From: Flavobacteria bacterium BBFL7
GTDB lineage: Bacteria; Bacteroidota; Bacteroidia; Flavobacteriales; Flavobacteriaceae
DNA length: 64,000 bases
Reading direction: 5' to 3'
Assembly: GCA_000153385.1 (NCBI GenBank)
Contig: CH672374.1
Span: 507,016 to 571,015 of the forward strand
Below the pieces are notes generated by a model. The model saw only the letters and a program-made list of their open reading frames with translations, did no database searches and had not been told where the DNA came from. Shown here piece by piece: positions 1-9,911 of the stretch. Every line of letters begins with the position of its first letter. Positions within the stretch are counted from its first letter, which is position 1. Both the position numbers and the translations under genes were made by a program.

Positions 1-393
<393 letters not shown>

Positions 394-489
394 GTATTCT
401 ATCCTTTAGCTTTTGTATATAATACTTATTATTATCGTTTTAAATTTCAATATGTCAACATTTACAGTTGATTAACTCAGCTGAACCAT

Positions 490-598
490 TAAGGTGGTTA
501 TAGCGATGGGGCTCACCTCTTACCATTCCGAACAGAGAAGTTAAGCCCATTTGCGCAGATGGTACTGCTTTATTGTGGGAGAGTATGTCGCCGCCTTC
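490..598 (+). rRNA. rrf: 5S ribosomal RNA
   Basis: This is a 5S rRNA of about 109 nt. The conserved core ACCATTCCGAACAGAGAAGTTAAGCCC is visible at about 521-548 (described here by position: CCGAACAGAGAAG near 528-540). The terminal helix pairs AAGGTGG at 491-497 with CCGCCTT at 591-597, which fixes both ends to within a base or two. It is the last gene of the rrn operon and is followed directly by a strong terminator. Confidence 0.95.
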
Positions 599-603
599 TT
601 TTA

Positions 604-637
604 AGTCCTTACTAAGAAATTAGTAAGGACTTTTTTT
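604..637 (+). terminator. Intrinsic terminator of the rrn operon
   Basis: A perfect 12-bp stem (AGTCCTTACTAA at 604-615 with TTAGTAAGGACT at 620-631) has a GAAA tetraloop and runs into seven T residues at 631-637. It lies 5 bases after the 5S gene and should end rrn transcription. Confidence 0.93.
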
Positions 638-784
638 ATGCCTTAAATTTAGCTGCTATTTAAAGTCAAGAGAGTTTATCATCTTGCTTTTATTAATCAT
701 TAGAAATAGTGTTAATATAGCGTCTGAGTATAAAAGCTGCATTGTCTTTATAAACGCTTCGCCAAAGAATGAATAAAACAATAA

Positions 785-819
785 TGTCCAATTACCACAT
801 AAGGTAATTGGACATTTTT
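785..819. terminator. Probable bidirectional terminator between rrn and glyA
   Basis: A perfect 12-bp stem (TGTCCAATTACC 785-796 / GGTAATTGGACA 803-814) is followed by five T on the + strand. On the - strand it is followed by TTATTGTTTT. It sits 21 bases beyond the glyA stop, so its main job is probably to end glyA transcription and secondarily to stop readthrough from rrn. The stretch 640-784 holds nothing I can recognise. Confidence 0.8.
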
Positions 820-839
820 AAGCGTTATAGATTAGATGA

Positions 840-2117
840 TTAATTCTTAAATAACGGATAATCTGTGATAAAGTTATTCACGAAATCTTTGCAATTATTT
901 AATGTTTCATCATCTTCAGGATTGGATATAACCATATCTATAAGTTTGACAATTTCAGCCATATCACTTTCAACTAAACCTCGTGTAGTTATAGCAGCTG
1001 TACCAATTCTGATACCACTTGTGATAAAAGGAGATTGGTCATCAAATGGCACCATGTTTTTATTTACAGTTATATGAGATTTACCTAATGCTTCTTCAGC
1101 TTGTTTACCAGTAATATTTTTATTTCTTAAATCAATCAGCATCATATGATTATCTGTGCCGCCTGAAATAATATGGTAATCTCTTTTAATGAATTCACTA
1201 GCCATAGCTTTAGCATTTTTCTTTACTTGTACCATGTAGTGTAAGAAGTTTTCTGATAAAGCTTCTTTAAATGCCACAGCCTTTGCGGCAATAATATGTT
1301 CTAATGGGCCACCTTGATTACCTGGGAATACTCCACTATTAAGTAGGGATGACATTTTCTTTAGATTACCATTTTTGAGTTTTTGCCCAAATGGATTTTC
1401 AAAATCCTTCCCCATAATTATAATACCGCCTCGAGGACCTCTTAAAGTTTTATGGGTTGTACTTGTACAAATATGTGAAAACTGAACTGCATCTTGTAAA
1501 ATTCCTTTAGCAATTAAACCTGCAGGATGTGCAATATCGGCCAATAAAATAGCATTTACACTATTTGCGATATCACGAAATTTTTTATAATCAATTTCTC
1601 TACTGTAAGCAGAAGCTCCGGCAATAATCAATTTAGGTTTTTCTTGTTCTGCTATAGATTGTATCTTTTCATAATTTAATAAGCCTGTCTCTTTTTCAAC
1701 ACCATAAAATGATGTTTTGTAAAGCTTTCCTGAAAAATTTACAGGTGACCCATGAGTTAAATGACCACCATGCGATAAATCAAATCCTAAAATTTTATCA
1801 CCTGGTTTAAGACAAGCATGAAATACGGCTGTGTTTGCCTGACTACCAGAGTGGGGCTGGACATTAACATATTCAGCATTAAATAATTCTTTAGCTCGTT
1901 CAATTGCGATAGTTTCTATCTCATCAACAACTTCGCAACCTCCATAATACCTTTTTCCAGGATAACCTTCTGCATATTTATTAGTCAAGATAGATCCTGC
2001 CGCCGCAAGAACATCATCACTTACATAATTCTCACTCGCTATTAATTCTAATCCTGTTTTTTGTCTTGATTGTTCTTCTTGAATTAAGTCAAAAATCTCC
2101 TTATCGTTGTAACTCAT
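840..2117 (-). CDS. glyA: Serine hydroxymethyltransferase
   Basis: This cytosolic PLP enzyme converts serine plus tetrahydrofolate to glycine plus 5,10-methylene-tetrahydrofolate, the main one-carbon source. The 425-aa length is normal for bacterial SHMT. Visible signatures are the N-terminal GLELIASEN (residues 22-30), [15 protein letters not shown] (46-60), the [11 protein letters not shown] loop (113-123) and [13 protein letters not shown] (219-231) with the PLP lysine at K223. The ATG start gives the family's usual N-terminus. It stands alone on the - strand, convergent with the rrn operon and divergent from fah. A -7 promoter element lies 24 bases upstream. Confidence 0.97.
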   Translation of the reverse strand: MSYNDKEIFDLIQEEQSRQKTGLELIASENYVSDDVLAAAGSILTNKYAEGYPGKRYYGGCEVVDEIETIAIERAKELFNAEYVNVQPHSGSQANTAVFHACLKPGDKILGFDLSHGGHLTHGSPVNFSGKLYKTSFYGVEKETGLLNYEKIQSIAEQEKPKLIIAGASAYSREIDYKKFRDIANSVNAILLADIAHPAGLIAKGILQDAVQFSHICTSTTHKTLRGPRGGIIIMGKDFENPFGQKLKNGNLKKMSSLLNSGVFPGNQGGPLEHIIAAKAVAFKEALSENFLHYMVQVKKNAKAMASEFIKRDYHIISGGTDNHMMLIDLRNKNITGKQAEEALGKSHITVNKNMVPFDDQSPFITSGIRIGTAAITTRGLVESDMAEIVKLIDMVISNPEDDETLNNCKDFVNNFITDYPLFKN

Positions 2118-2140
2118 AATTTTTATCGTTAAGATTGAAA

Positions 2141-2148
2141 CAAAAATA
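2141..2148 (-). promoter_or_regulatory. Bacteroidetes -7 promoter element of glyA
   Basis: CAAAAATA on the + strand reads TATTTTTG on the - strand, matching TAnnTTTG. It sits 24 bases before the glyA start. A TTG on the - strand at 2164-2166 could be the -33 element, but its 15-base spacer is short. Confidence 0.55.
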
Positions 2149-2160
2149 ATTCATTGCGCT

Positions 2161-2189
2161 TTGCAAACGTTACGAATATGATATATTTG
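2161..2189 (+). promoter_or_regulatory. Bacteroidetes-type promoter of fah
   Basis: TATATTTG at 2182-2189 matches the TAnnTTTG -7 consensus, with TTG at 2161-2163 as the -33 element (18-base spacer). The start codon of fah is 34 bases beyond it. Confidence 0.7.
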
Positions 2190-2223
2190 GGTAGTATTTT
2201 TTAACAGGATATAAAATTTAATT

Positions 2224-3516
2224 ATGCCACTTCAAACTAACGACCCCAATAGAAAATCATGGATAGGATATAGTAGCGATTCGCACTTTCCAATTCAAAA
2301 TATACCATTCGGAGTATTCCTAACTCGTGATAATGTAATTACCATAGGAACTCGTATTGGAGACTGGGCTATTGATCTAGGTGCATTACAGGAAATGGGC
2401 TATTTTGATGGTGTTCCTCTAACAGACGATATGTTTATGCAGGATACTTTAAATGATTTTATTTCTGATGGAAAAAAAACTTGGCGCCTAGTTCGCAATC
2501 GTATAGGAGATATTTTTGATTCTGAAAATCCGCTTCTAAGAGACAATAAAGAGCATCGCAACCGTATTATTTTTAATATGGATGAAGTAGAAATGCAATT
2601 ACCGGTTTTAATAGGTGATTATACAGATTTTTACAGTAGTAAGGAGCACGCTACAAATGTAGGGACTATGTTTAGAGATCCAGATAATGCATTACTTCCT
2701 AATTGGCTTCATTTACCAGTAGCATATCATGGTAGATCTAGTACAATTATTCCTTCAGGAATTCCTATCCATAGACCTCAAGGTCAGACAATGCCAGCTG
2801 GTGCAGATCAACCGGTTTTTGGTCCATCTAAATTAGTAGATTTTGAGCTAGAGATGGCATTTATTACTACTGATGCAAATAATATGGGGCAACCTATAAG
2901 TGTCGATGAGGCTGAAGATTATATTTTTGGTATGGTTGTATTTAATGATTGGAGTGCTAGAGATATTCAAAAATGGGAATATGTACCACTAGGTCCATTT
3001 TTAGCAAAAAACTTTGCAAGTTCTATTTCTCCATGGATTGTAACACTAGACGCTTTAGAGCCATTTAGAACTAATGGTCCAGCAATGGAAAAACCTGTTT
3101 TAGATTACTTGAAATCCAGTGATAATAAGACTTATGATATTCATTTAGAAGTTGATATAACTCCACAACAAGGTAAGCCTACGACAATTTGTAAATCTAA
3201 TTTTAAACATTTGTACTGGAACATGTCACAACAGCTAGCTCACCATACTATTAATGGATGTAGAGTGAATAGTGGTGATATGATGGGTAGTGGAACGATA
3301 TCTGGTTCAAAACCGGATTCGTATGGTTCGATGTTAGAATTAAGCTGGAGAGGTGAGAAACCTGTGCAATTAAATGATGGAACTGAGCGAAAATTTATTA
3401 ACGACTTTGACACTGTCACAATGCGAGGTTATTGTAAAAACGGTCCAGTTCGTATAGGGTTCGGTGAGGTTTCAAATCAACTTTTACCAGTATATGAACC
3501 TAAATCTAAACACTAG
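2224..3516 (+). CDS. fahA: Fumarylacetoacetase
   Basis: The enzyme hydrolyses fumarylacetoacetate to fumarate and acetoacetate, the last step of tyrosine and homogentisate breakdown (EC 3.7.1.2). At 430 aa it has the full FAH length. An N-terminal SH3-like domain is followed by the catalytic domain with DYTDFYSSKEHATNVG, LPVAYHGRSSTI, DFELEMAF and the NDWSARDIQKWEYVPLGPFL block. These carry the metal ligands and the catalytic His of the family; GSGTISG lies near the C-terminus. No other tyrosine-catabolism gene is in the window. The stop is immediately followed by the ATG of the next gene, so the two are probably co-transcribed. Confidence 0.96.
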   Translation: MPLQTNDPNRKSWIGYSSDSHFPIQNIPFGVFLTRDNVITIGTRIGDWAIDLGALQEMGYFDGVPLTDDMFMQDTLNDFISDGKKTWRLVRNRIGDIFDSENPLLRDNKEHRNRIIFNMDEVEMQLPVLIGDYTDFYSSKEHATNVGTMFRDPDNALLPNWLHLPVAYHGRSSTIIPSGIPIHRPQGQTMPAGADQPVFGPSKLVDFELEMAFITTDANNMGQPISVDEAEDYIFGMVVFNDWSARDIQKWEYVPLGPFLAKNFASSISPWIVTLDALEPFRTNGPAMEKPVLDYLKSSDNKTYDIHLEVDITPQQGKPTTICKSNFKHLYWNMSQQLAHHTINGCRVNSGDMMGSGTISGSKPDSYGSMLELSWRGEKPVQLNDGTERKFINDFDTVTMRGYCKNGPVRIGFGEVSNQLLPVYEPKSKH

Positions 3517-4704
3517 ATGAAAGTTCTATTCTCTTTATGCTTTATTTGCATTCTTTCGGCAGGTTGTAGCAGTGTAAAAAAAGCTGAAACAGCAATTAAT
3601 ACTGGTAATTTTGATCAAGCCATCGATATTGCAATTAGTAATTTATCTAGTGATAAGAATGCAAAGCGTAAACAGGAGTACGTGGTATTATTAGAGGACG
3701 CTTTCGCGAAAGCGGTACATGAAGATCAAATTGTACTCAATAGATTGCAATCTGATCCTAATCCAGCAGTGTTAGAGTCCATATATGAGACGTTGAGAAA
3801 TATGGAGGTGAGGCAATCTAAAATAAGAGCTCTCTTACCTTTAAAGGTTTATGATACAGGTGAAGAAGCTGTTTTTCCTATGATAGATTATTCTGGGGAA
3901 ATTATCACTGCGAGAACATCATTGTCGGATCATTTACTCAATAATGCTAGAAAGTCATTGAGTCAGGCAAATACACTCCAATCGAGAGTTATTTATGATG
4001 ATTTGACATATTTAAATCAGATTAATCCTAATTATAAGGATACACAACAATTGTTAAATGAGGCGTTAGAAAAAGGAACTGATTATGTAATCGTTTCTTT
4101 GAAAAATGATACTCAATTAGTAATACCGGAACGTTTAGAGGATGAATTGCTGAACTTTTCAACCTATGGTTTAAATGACAAGTGGACTCTATATCACAAT
4201 CGAGCAGTTCAAAATGTCATATATGATTATGGTTTAGATATTAATTTTAGAAATATAAATATTTCTCCCGAGCAAATTTTACAAAAAGAATTACAAAGGG
4301 AAAAGCAGGTCAAAGATGGTTTTGAATATGAGTTGGATGAACGAGGAAATGTTAAAAAGGATAGTTTAGGCGATGATATTAAAACAGATAAATACAAACT
4401 TGTAAAGGCAACTATTTTACAAAATACTCAATATAAAGAGGTTTCAATCGATGCTAATATTATTGTTACTAATCTAACTTCAGGTCAATTGATTGATCGT
4501 TTTCCTGTAGGTAGCGCTTTTATTTTTAATTATATCTACGGTAGTGTTAGTGGGGATAGGCGAGCTATAGATGCTGATTATTTACAAACTTTAAATGCAG
4601 AAGCTGTACCATTTCCTTCAAATGAGCAAATGATTTACGATGCTGGAGAAGATTTAAAACTTCATATTAAAGAAGTTCTTATAGGTTTGCAGTTGCGTAG
4701 ATAA
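3517..4704 (+). CDS. Predicted lipoprotein, TPR-like, unknown function
   Basis: The 395-aa protein has a type II signal sequence: MKVLFSLCFICILSAGC, with a clean lipobox LSAGC and lipidated Cys17. The mature part begins with a helical tetratricopeptide-like segment (AETAINTGNFDQAIDIAI). It continues with a longer domain containing a charged stretch around residues 260-300. I do not recognise a functional family. It abuts fah with no spacer, an arrangement that suggests translational coupling but not necessarily shared function. Residues A62-A66 (AFAKA) are encoded by a copy of the iterated palindrome. Confidence 0.8.
   Translation: MKVLFSLCFICILSAGCSSVKKAETAINTGNFDQAIDIAISNLSSDKNAKRKQEYVVLLEDAFAKAVHEDQIVLNRLQSDPNPAVLESIYETLRNMEVRQSKIRALLPLKVYDTGEEAVFPMIDYSGEIITARTSLSDHLLNNARKSLSQANTLQSRVIYDDLTYLNQINPNYKDTQQLLNEALEKGTDYVIVSLKNDTQLVIPERLEDELLNFSTYGLNDKWTLYHNRAVQNVIYDYGLDINFRNINISPEQILQKELQREKQVKDGFEYELDERGNVKKDSLGDDIKTDKYKLVKATILQNTQYKEVSIDANIIVTNLTSGQLIDRFPVGSAFIFNYIYGSVSGDRRAIDADYLQTLNAEAVPFPSNEQMIYDAGEDLKLHIKEVLIGLQLRR
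3699..3714. repeat. Iterated palindrome copy 1 (in lipoprotein gene)
   Basis: Full 16-bp CGCTTTCGCGAAAGCG inside the lipoprotein gene. It reads A-F-A-K-A at residues 62-66. Confidence 0.95.
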
Positions 4705-4753
4705 TTCTATGAATACCATTCTGTTTTTAAGAACTATTTCACAACTGTAGTTC

Positions 4754-4761
4754 TATATTTG
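4754..4761 (+). promoter_or_regulatory. -7 promoter element of bshC, close to the start codon
   Basis: TATATTTG matches TAnnTTTG. Only 5 bases separate it from the ATG at 4767, so the transcript is predicted to be leaderless or nearly so. I see no clear -33 TTG at the usual distance. Confidence 0.65.
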
Positions 4762-4766
4762 AACCT

Positions 4767-6371
4767 ATGACTTTAAACAAGCTGACTTATCCTGATTCAA
4801 AATATTTTTCTTCCTTGATGGAGGATTACTTGATGGAGAAAGATGATTTGAAAAAAATGTATCATAGATTTCCAAATTTGGAAAATTTTCAAGATCAAAT
4901 TGTAGAGAAGCAAACAGAGTTTTTGTTAAAACCAGAAACTAGAGATGTTCTAGTGAAGTCTGTACTCAATCAATATAATAATATTGATAATGCTCAAAAT
5001 TCTCTTAACAATATTACATTGTTAAAGAATGAAAATACATTTACTATAACAACAGGTCATCAACTTAATTTGTTTACAGGACCACTTTACTTTTTATATA
5101 AGATTATATCTGTAGTTAATCTTTGTAAAAAATTAAAAACAGCATATCCAAATTATAATTTTGTTCCTATTTATTGGATGGCAACAGAGGATCATGACTT
5201 TGAAGAGATTCAATATTTTAAGTTTCAAGGTAAAAAAGTAGTATGGGATAAAGATGCTAGTGGTGGAGTAGGTAGATTAAGTACAGAAGGATTAAAAGAT
5301 GTCTTAAAGATTTTTCAAAATGAATTGGGTGTAAGTATTAATTCATCTGAAATAATTGAATTATTTAAAACAGCTTATTTAGAGAATGAAGATTTGGCTA
5401 CCGCTACTCGCATTTTAGCTCATCAGTTGTTTAGAGAGGACGGATTAGTAATTGTAGATGGTGATGATAGGAATCTCAAGAGTTTAATGTCGTCACATTT
5501 TAAAGATGAATTGATTAATCGAACTAGTTATTATAAAGTATCAGAGGTTATTGATAAATGGCCTACAGATTACAAAGTACAGGTGACTCCTCGAGAAATC
5601 AATTTGTTTTATTTAAAAGATCGTTTACGAGAACGCATCGTTTTCGAAAACGGACAGTATAATGTCGTAAATACAGAAATATCTTTTTCTGAAAAAGAGA
5701 TCCTAGTTGAATTAGATCAATTTCCAGAGCGTTTTTCTCCTAATGTAATTATGCGTCCTTTATATCAAGAGACCATTTTACCTAATCTATGCTATGTAGG
5801 TGGTGGAGGAGAGATGGCCTATTGGTTAGAATTAAAAGAATATTTTAATTCTCAAAAAATTACATTCCCTATTTTATTAATGCGCAATTCAGCATTGATA
5901 ATATCAAGAAAAGAGCATGAGAAAATTCAAAAGCTAGATCTAGAGATTGATGATCTATTTCTTAAAGATTATGAACTTGATGAGAAGCTGACAAGGAAGC
6001 TAAGTGAGATAGATATTGATTTTACAGTTCAAAAAAAACATCTTCAAGATCAATTTAAAGAACTTTACGCTTTAGCTCATAAGACAGATCCTTCTTTTAA
6101 AGGAGCCGTTGCAGCACAAGAGCGCAAGCAAATAAAAGGATTGGAGCATCTTGAGAAACGGCTTTTAAAGGCACAAAAACGTAAACTGAGAGATTATCTT
6201 TTAAGAGCATCAGATATTCAAAAGCAGTTATTCCCAAACTCTAGTTTACAAGAACGACAAGAAAATTTCTCAAGTTTTTATGTAGAATATGGATTTGAGT
6301 TGATTAAAATTCTTAAAGATAATCTGGATCCACTTGATTTAAGATTCTCTGTCATTACTCTTGATTCTTAA
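4767..6371 (+). CDS. bshC: Bacillithiol biosynthesis cysteine-adding enzyme BshC
   Basis: BshC is the putative ligase that joins cysteine to glucosaminyl-malate in the last step of bacillithiol synthesis. The protein is 534 aa, the family length. The diagnostic N-terminal core is FTITTGHQLNLFTGPLYFLY, followed by PIYWMATEDHDFEEI and later YVGGGGEMAYWLEL. Residues about 380-490 are rich in charged heptads and should form the coiled coil seen in the family. It is transcribed alone between the lipoprotein gene and guaA. Its presence implies a bacillithiol-based thiol pool, as is common in Bacteroidetes. Confidence 0.94.
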   Translation: MTLNKLTYPDSKYFSSLMEDYLMEKDDLKKMYHRFPNLENFQDQIVEKQTEFLLKPETRDVLVKSVLNQYNNIDNAQNSLNNITLLKNENTFTITTGHQLNLFTGPLYFLYKIISVVNLCKKLKTAYPNYNFVPIYWMATEDHDFEEIQYFKFQGKKVVWDKDASGGVGRLSTEGLKDVLKIFQNELGVSINSSEIIELFKTAYLENEDLATATRILAHQLFREDGLVIVDGDDRNLKSLMSSHFKDELINRTSYYKVSEVIDKWPTDYKVQVTPREINLFYLKDRLRERIVFENGQYNVVNTEISFSEKEILVELDQFPERFSPNVIMRPLYQETILPNLCYVGGGGEMAYWLELKEYFNSQKITFPILLMRNSALIISRKEHEKIQKLDLEIDDLFLKDYELDEKLTRKLSEIDIDFTVQKKHLQDQFKELYALAHKTDPSFKGAVAAQERKQIKGLEHLEKRLLKAQKRKLRDYLLRASDIQKQLFPNSSLQERQENFSSFYVEYGFELIKILKDNLDPLDLRFSVITLDS

Positions 6372-6432
6372 TTATCTTTAAAACCCGTTAACAAAAGTCT
6401 CAATTACAGATTTACTTTAGCTCATAAAAAAG

Positions 6433-6440
6433 TAAATTTG
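6433..6440 (+). promoter_or_regulatory. -7 promoter element abutting the guaA start
   Basis: TAAATTTG matches TAnnTTTG and ends 3 bases before the ATG at 6444. The in-frame TTG at 6438 that could be taken as a start codon is actually the last three bases of this element. A leaderless transcript is predicted. Confidence 0.65.
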
Positions 6441-6443
6441 CGC

Positions 6444-7979
6444 ATGCAACATGATAAGGTTTTAATATTAGATTTTGGATCGCAGTACACACAGCTTATT
6501 GCGCGCAGAGTTCGAGAGTTGAACATCTATTCCGAGATACATCCATTTAATAAAGTTCCATCTAATCTTGATGATTATAAAGCAGTCATACTATCAGGTA
6601 GTCCGATGTCTGTGCGTTCAGAGAGCGCTTTTCACATAGATCTTAATGAGGTTAGAGGTAAAAAGCCTCTGCTAGGTGTTTGTTATGGTGCACAATACCT
6701 TGCACATTTTCATGGTGGAGAAGTAGGAGCCTCGAGCACTCGAGAATATGGTCGTGCAAATCTATCTTATGTAAAGTCTGGTGAGACTTTTCTAGAAGGC
6801 ATCGCATCTGGTAGTCAGGTTTGGATGAGTCACAGTGATACTATTAAAAAGTTGCCGACTGATGGTGAGTTACTTGCTAGTACACACGATGTAGAAAATG
6901 CAGCATATAAAATTAACGGAGAAGATACCTATGCGATACAATTCCATCCAGAGGTTTATCACTCAACAGATGGGAAACAAATTTTAGAAAACTTTCTCAT
7001 TAAGATAGCAAATGTGAATCCAGACTGGACACCTAATGCATTTGTAGAAGAAACTGTTGAAGCACTGCAAGAAAAAGTTGGAAACGATAAAGTCGTTTTA
7101 GGTCTAAGTGGTGGTGTAGACTCATCAGTTGCAGCTATGTTATTGCACAAGGCGATAGGTGAAAATCTCTATTGTATTTTTGTAAATAACGGATTATTGC
7201 GCAAAGATGAGTATACTCAAGTTCTCAAGCAATATGAAGGCATGGGTCTGAATGTAAAAGGAGTAGACGCTTCGGCACGATTTATGGATGCTCTTGCTGG
7301 GTTAGATGATCCAGAATTAAAACGTAAAGCTATAGGTCGTGTATTTATAGAGGTTTTTGATGATGAAGCAAAAGAGGTACAGAATGTAACATGGTTAGCT
7401 CAAGGTACTATTTATCCAGACGTGATAGAAAGTGTAAGTGCTACCGGTGGACCTAGTGCGACTATAAAATCTCATCATAATGTAGGTGGTTTGCCTGACT
7501 TTATGAAGTTGAAAATCGTAGAGCCACTTAGGGCATTGTTTAAAGATGAAGTGAGAAGAGTAGGAGCATCGATGGGCATGGCTGCAGAATTGTTAGGCAG
7601 GCATCCATTTCCAGGACCTGGACTAGCAATTAGAATATTAGGAGACATAACTCCAGAAAAAGTTGCTATCTTACAAGAGGTAGATGCGGTGTTTATCAAT
7701 AATCTTAAAAAATGGGATTTATATGATAAGGTGTGGCAAGCAGGTGCTATTTTACTTCCAGTTAATAGTGTAGGTGTAATGGGTGATGAACGAACGTATG
7801 AAAAATGTGTAGCCTTAAGAGCCGTAGAAAGTACAGATGGAATGACTGCAGATTGGGTTAATTTACCTTACGAATTTTTGCAAGCGACCAGTAACGAAAT
7901 AATAAATAAGGTAAAAGGCGTTAATAGAGTGGTATATGACATCAGTTCAAAACCGCCAGCTACCATAGAATGGGAATAA
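6444..7979 (+). CDS. guaA: GMP synthase (glutamine-hydrolysing)
   Basis: GuaA aminates XMP to GMP using glutamine and ATP. From the ATG at 6444 the protein is 511 aa and starts [18 protein letters not shown], as in relatives. A TTG two codons earlier belongs to the promoter. The N-terminal class I amidotransferase has [11 protein letters not shown] with catalytic Cys80 and the downstream [10 protein letters not shown] histidine. The PP-loop [13 protein letters not shown] marks the ATP pyrophosphatase domain, and the C-terminal dimerisation domain ends KPPATIEWE. The next gene begins 6 bases after the stop, so guaA heads a four-gene run to about 10.84 kb. Confidence 0.97.
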   Translation: MQHDKVLILDFGSQYTQLIARRVRELNIYSEIHPFNKVPSNLDDYKAVILSGSPMSVRSESAFHIDLNEVRGKKPLLGVCYGAQYLAHFHGGEVGASSTREYGRANLSYVKSGETFLEGIASGSQVWMSHSDTIKKLPTDGELLASTHDVENAAYKINGEDTYAIQFHPEVYHSTDGKQILENFLIKIANVNPDWTPNAFVEETVEALQEKVGNDKVVLGLSGGVDSSVAAMLLHKAIGENLYCIFVNNGLLRKDEYTQVLKQYEGMGLNVKGVDASARFMDALAGLDDPELKRKAIGRVFIEVFDDEAKEVQNVTWLAQGTIYPDVIESVSATGGPSATIKSHHNVGGLPDFMKLKIVEPLRALFKDEVRRVGASMGMAAELLGRHPFPGPGLAIRILGDITPEKVAILQEVDAVFINNLKKWDLYDKVWQAGAILLPVNSVGVMGDERTYEKCVALRAVESTDGMTADWVNLPYEFLQATSNEIINKVKGVNRVVYDISSKPPATIEWE

Positions 7980-7985
7980 TATAAT

Positions 7986-9911
7986 ATGAGAAATATAATT
8001 TTTATAGTCTTTGTTTTTTTCGCTTTCGCGAAAGCGGACGCAAAAGTTCTTCAGAATTACAAGCAGCATGTAGTTCAAAAAGGTGAGACTGTTTTTAGTA
8101 TCGTAGGCAAATATCATATCAATGCAAATGAATTGACTCAACTTAATCCGGATATTAAATCAGGATTAAAAGAAGGTTCGGTTCTACTTATTCCTGCTAG
8201 TTCAAATGTATTAACACAACGTAAAATTGTCAAATACAAAAAGCACAAAGTACGTCGCAAAGAGACATTATATGGTATTGCAAAAAAATATGAGGTAACT
8301 GAATTAGATATTAAAGAGGCTAATAAAGAATTGTATTCTAAAGGTCTAAGAAAAGGAGACCGTATTCAAATTCCTATTTTTGAAGAAGTAATAGTGCCTG
8401 TGACTGTAGATAAGCCTATAGATGTTGTTGCAGTAGATACACCTTTAGAAGATGGGAAATATCGTGTGATGGCTAAGGATACTAAATTTGGTATAGCTAC
8501 TAAACATGGTATTAAAGTTCCGGCTTTAGAAAATCTTAATCCAGGCATGAAAGATCTTCATCCTGGTATGATTATTAATGTTCCTGTTGTGAAAGAAGTA
8601 ATTAATAATGATCCAGTTTTAAATGAAGGCAACGCAGTTATAAATAAGTTTGTGAACTATGAAGTGCCTGCAAAAATGACCATGTACTCTTTAGAAAACT
8701 TAACAGGTATTACTGAAGATTCTTTAATTGCTTTAAATCCACAAATTAAAGATGGATTAAAATTAGGTATGAATATAAAAATACCTAACCCTAATGCTGG
8801 ACCGGTTAATGTTATGGATTCTAAAATCACGGGATTTGCAAATCTTCTAGATAGCATTGCAAATTATAATCCACAACGATTTGCTGTAATGTTACCGCTT
8901 TCGCTTAATAAATTAGGAGTAGAAACATCTGACGATGCTTTATTACGTAAGGAAACAGCTACTCGTATTGCCTTAGATTTCTATAGTGGTATGACTATCG
9001 CGAGAGACTCTGCTCAATCATTAGGTTTAATGGTTTCTTATGATGTTTTTGATACTCAAAAAAGTACTAGTAAGGTAAATTCTATTATAAATACCCATGA
9101 TTTTAATGGTTATGCTGCTGTTGTAGGTCCTTTATTAGCAAAGAATGTGGTAGAAGCTGCTAAAGAATTAAAAAGTGACGGAATACCAGTGGTGTCTCCG
9201 TTGACTAATACAGATGTGCGTTTATATAAAAACCTGTTTCAAGCTAGACCTGATCAAGCTTTATTAAAGCAAAAGCTTATGGATTACCTTGTTGCAAATT
9301 CAGAAGGTAAAAATATAATCTTAGTTACCGACTCTAAGAAACCAGAGTTGAAGAATGAGTATTTAAGACTCTTTCCTAGTGCTAAGGAATTGAAACCTAA
9401 CAAGGATAATTATATTTATAAGCAAACTTATGTGAATGCGCTGGATACGCAAAAAGAGAATTGGGTAATTCTTGCTGTAGATAACGAAGGCTTTATAACA
9501 GATGCCATATCGCATTATTCCGCAAAAGCAAAATCTCATAATATTACGATGTTCGGATATGAAAATTATGATGAATTTGAGTTGCCACACATGAGGTTAG
9601 GAGCTTTGAGGTATACCTATCCTAGTATCAATAGAGATACTGGTAGTGATAATAGTTTTGCAAAAGGTTACTATAAAAAATATAAAATTTCTCCTAATGT
9701 ATATGCAACGAGAGGTTTTGATGTAGCTATGGACTTGATATTGAGAAACGCAAGTTCTGGAAACTTGTATGACAGTGCGATGAGAAATGGTAGTACAACT
9801 CAAGTAGAAAATAAATTTAATTATTCTAAAAAATTTATGGCTGGTTATTATAACGAGTCTGTTTACTTATTACAGTATAGTGAGGATTTGACCATAAAAG
9901 AATTAGAATAA
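7986..9911 (+). CDS. LysM-repeat protein with periplasmic-binding-protein-like domain
   Basis: This is a secreted 641-aa protein. The signal peptide (1-19) ends A-D-A|K and overlaps an iterated palindrome. Three or four LysM modules follow, at about 27-72 (YKQHVVQKGETVFSIVGKYH), 83-130 (HKVRRKETLYGIAKKYEV), 155-200 and 225-270. They should bind peptidoglycan. Residues about 295-630 look like a type 1 periplasmic-binding / leucine-binding fold (FAVMLPLSLNK, AVVGPLLAKNVVEAAKEL, GIPVVSPLTNTDVR). The fusion is known in Bacteroidetes, but I know of no proven ligand. It is coupled to guaA and overlaps the next gene by one base (TAATG). Confidence 0.85.
   Translation: MRNIIFIVFVFFAFAKADAKVLQNYKQHVVQKGETVFSIVGKYHINANELTQLNPDIKSGLKEGSVLLIPASSNVLTQRKIVKYKKHKVRRKETLYGIAKKYEVTELDIKEANKELYSKGLRKGDRIQIPIFEEVIVPVTVDKPIDVVAVDTPLEDGKYRVMAKDTKFGIATKHGIKVPALENLNPGMKDLHPGMIINVPVVKEVINNDPVLNEGNAVINKFVNYEVPAKMTMYSLENLTGITEDSLIALNPQIKDGLKLGMNIKIPNPNAGPVNVMDSKITGFANLLDSIANYNPQRFAVMLPLSLNKLGVETSDDALLRKETATRIALDFYSGMTIARDSAQSLGLMVSYDVFDTQKSTSKVNSIINTHDFNGYAAVVGPLLAKNVVEAAKELKSDGIPVVSPLTNTDVRLYKNLFQARPDQALLKQKLMDYLVANSEGKNIILVTDSKKPELKNEYLRLFPSAKELKPNKDNYIYKQTYVNALDTQKENWVILAVDNEGFITDAISHYSAKAKSHNITMFGYENYDEFELPHMRLGALRYTYPSINRDTGSDNSFAKGYYKKYKISPNVYATRGFDVAMDLILRNASSGNLYDSAMRNGSTTQVENKFNYSKKFMAGYYNESVYLLQYSEDLTIKELE
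8021..8036. repeat. Iterated palindrome copy 2 (in a signal-peptide region)
   Basis: Full 16-bp CGCTTTCGCGAAAGCG. It encodes A13-A17 (AFAKA) at the end of the hydrophobic core and cleavage region of the LysM protein's signal peptide. Confidence 0.95.

Noticed and set aside
865-1077. Open frame opposite glyA, and similar antisense frames opposite guaA, the LysM gene, DUF389, mlaE, uvrD, tilS/dsbD and others
   Set aside because: All are shadows of strong genes on the other strand or frame and have no family features or starts of their own.
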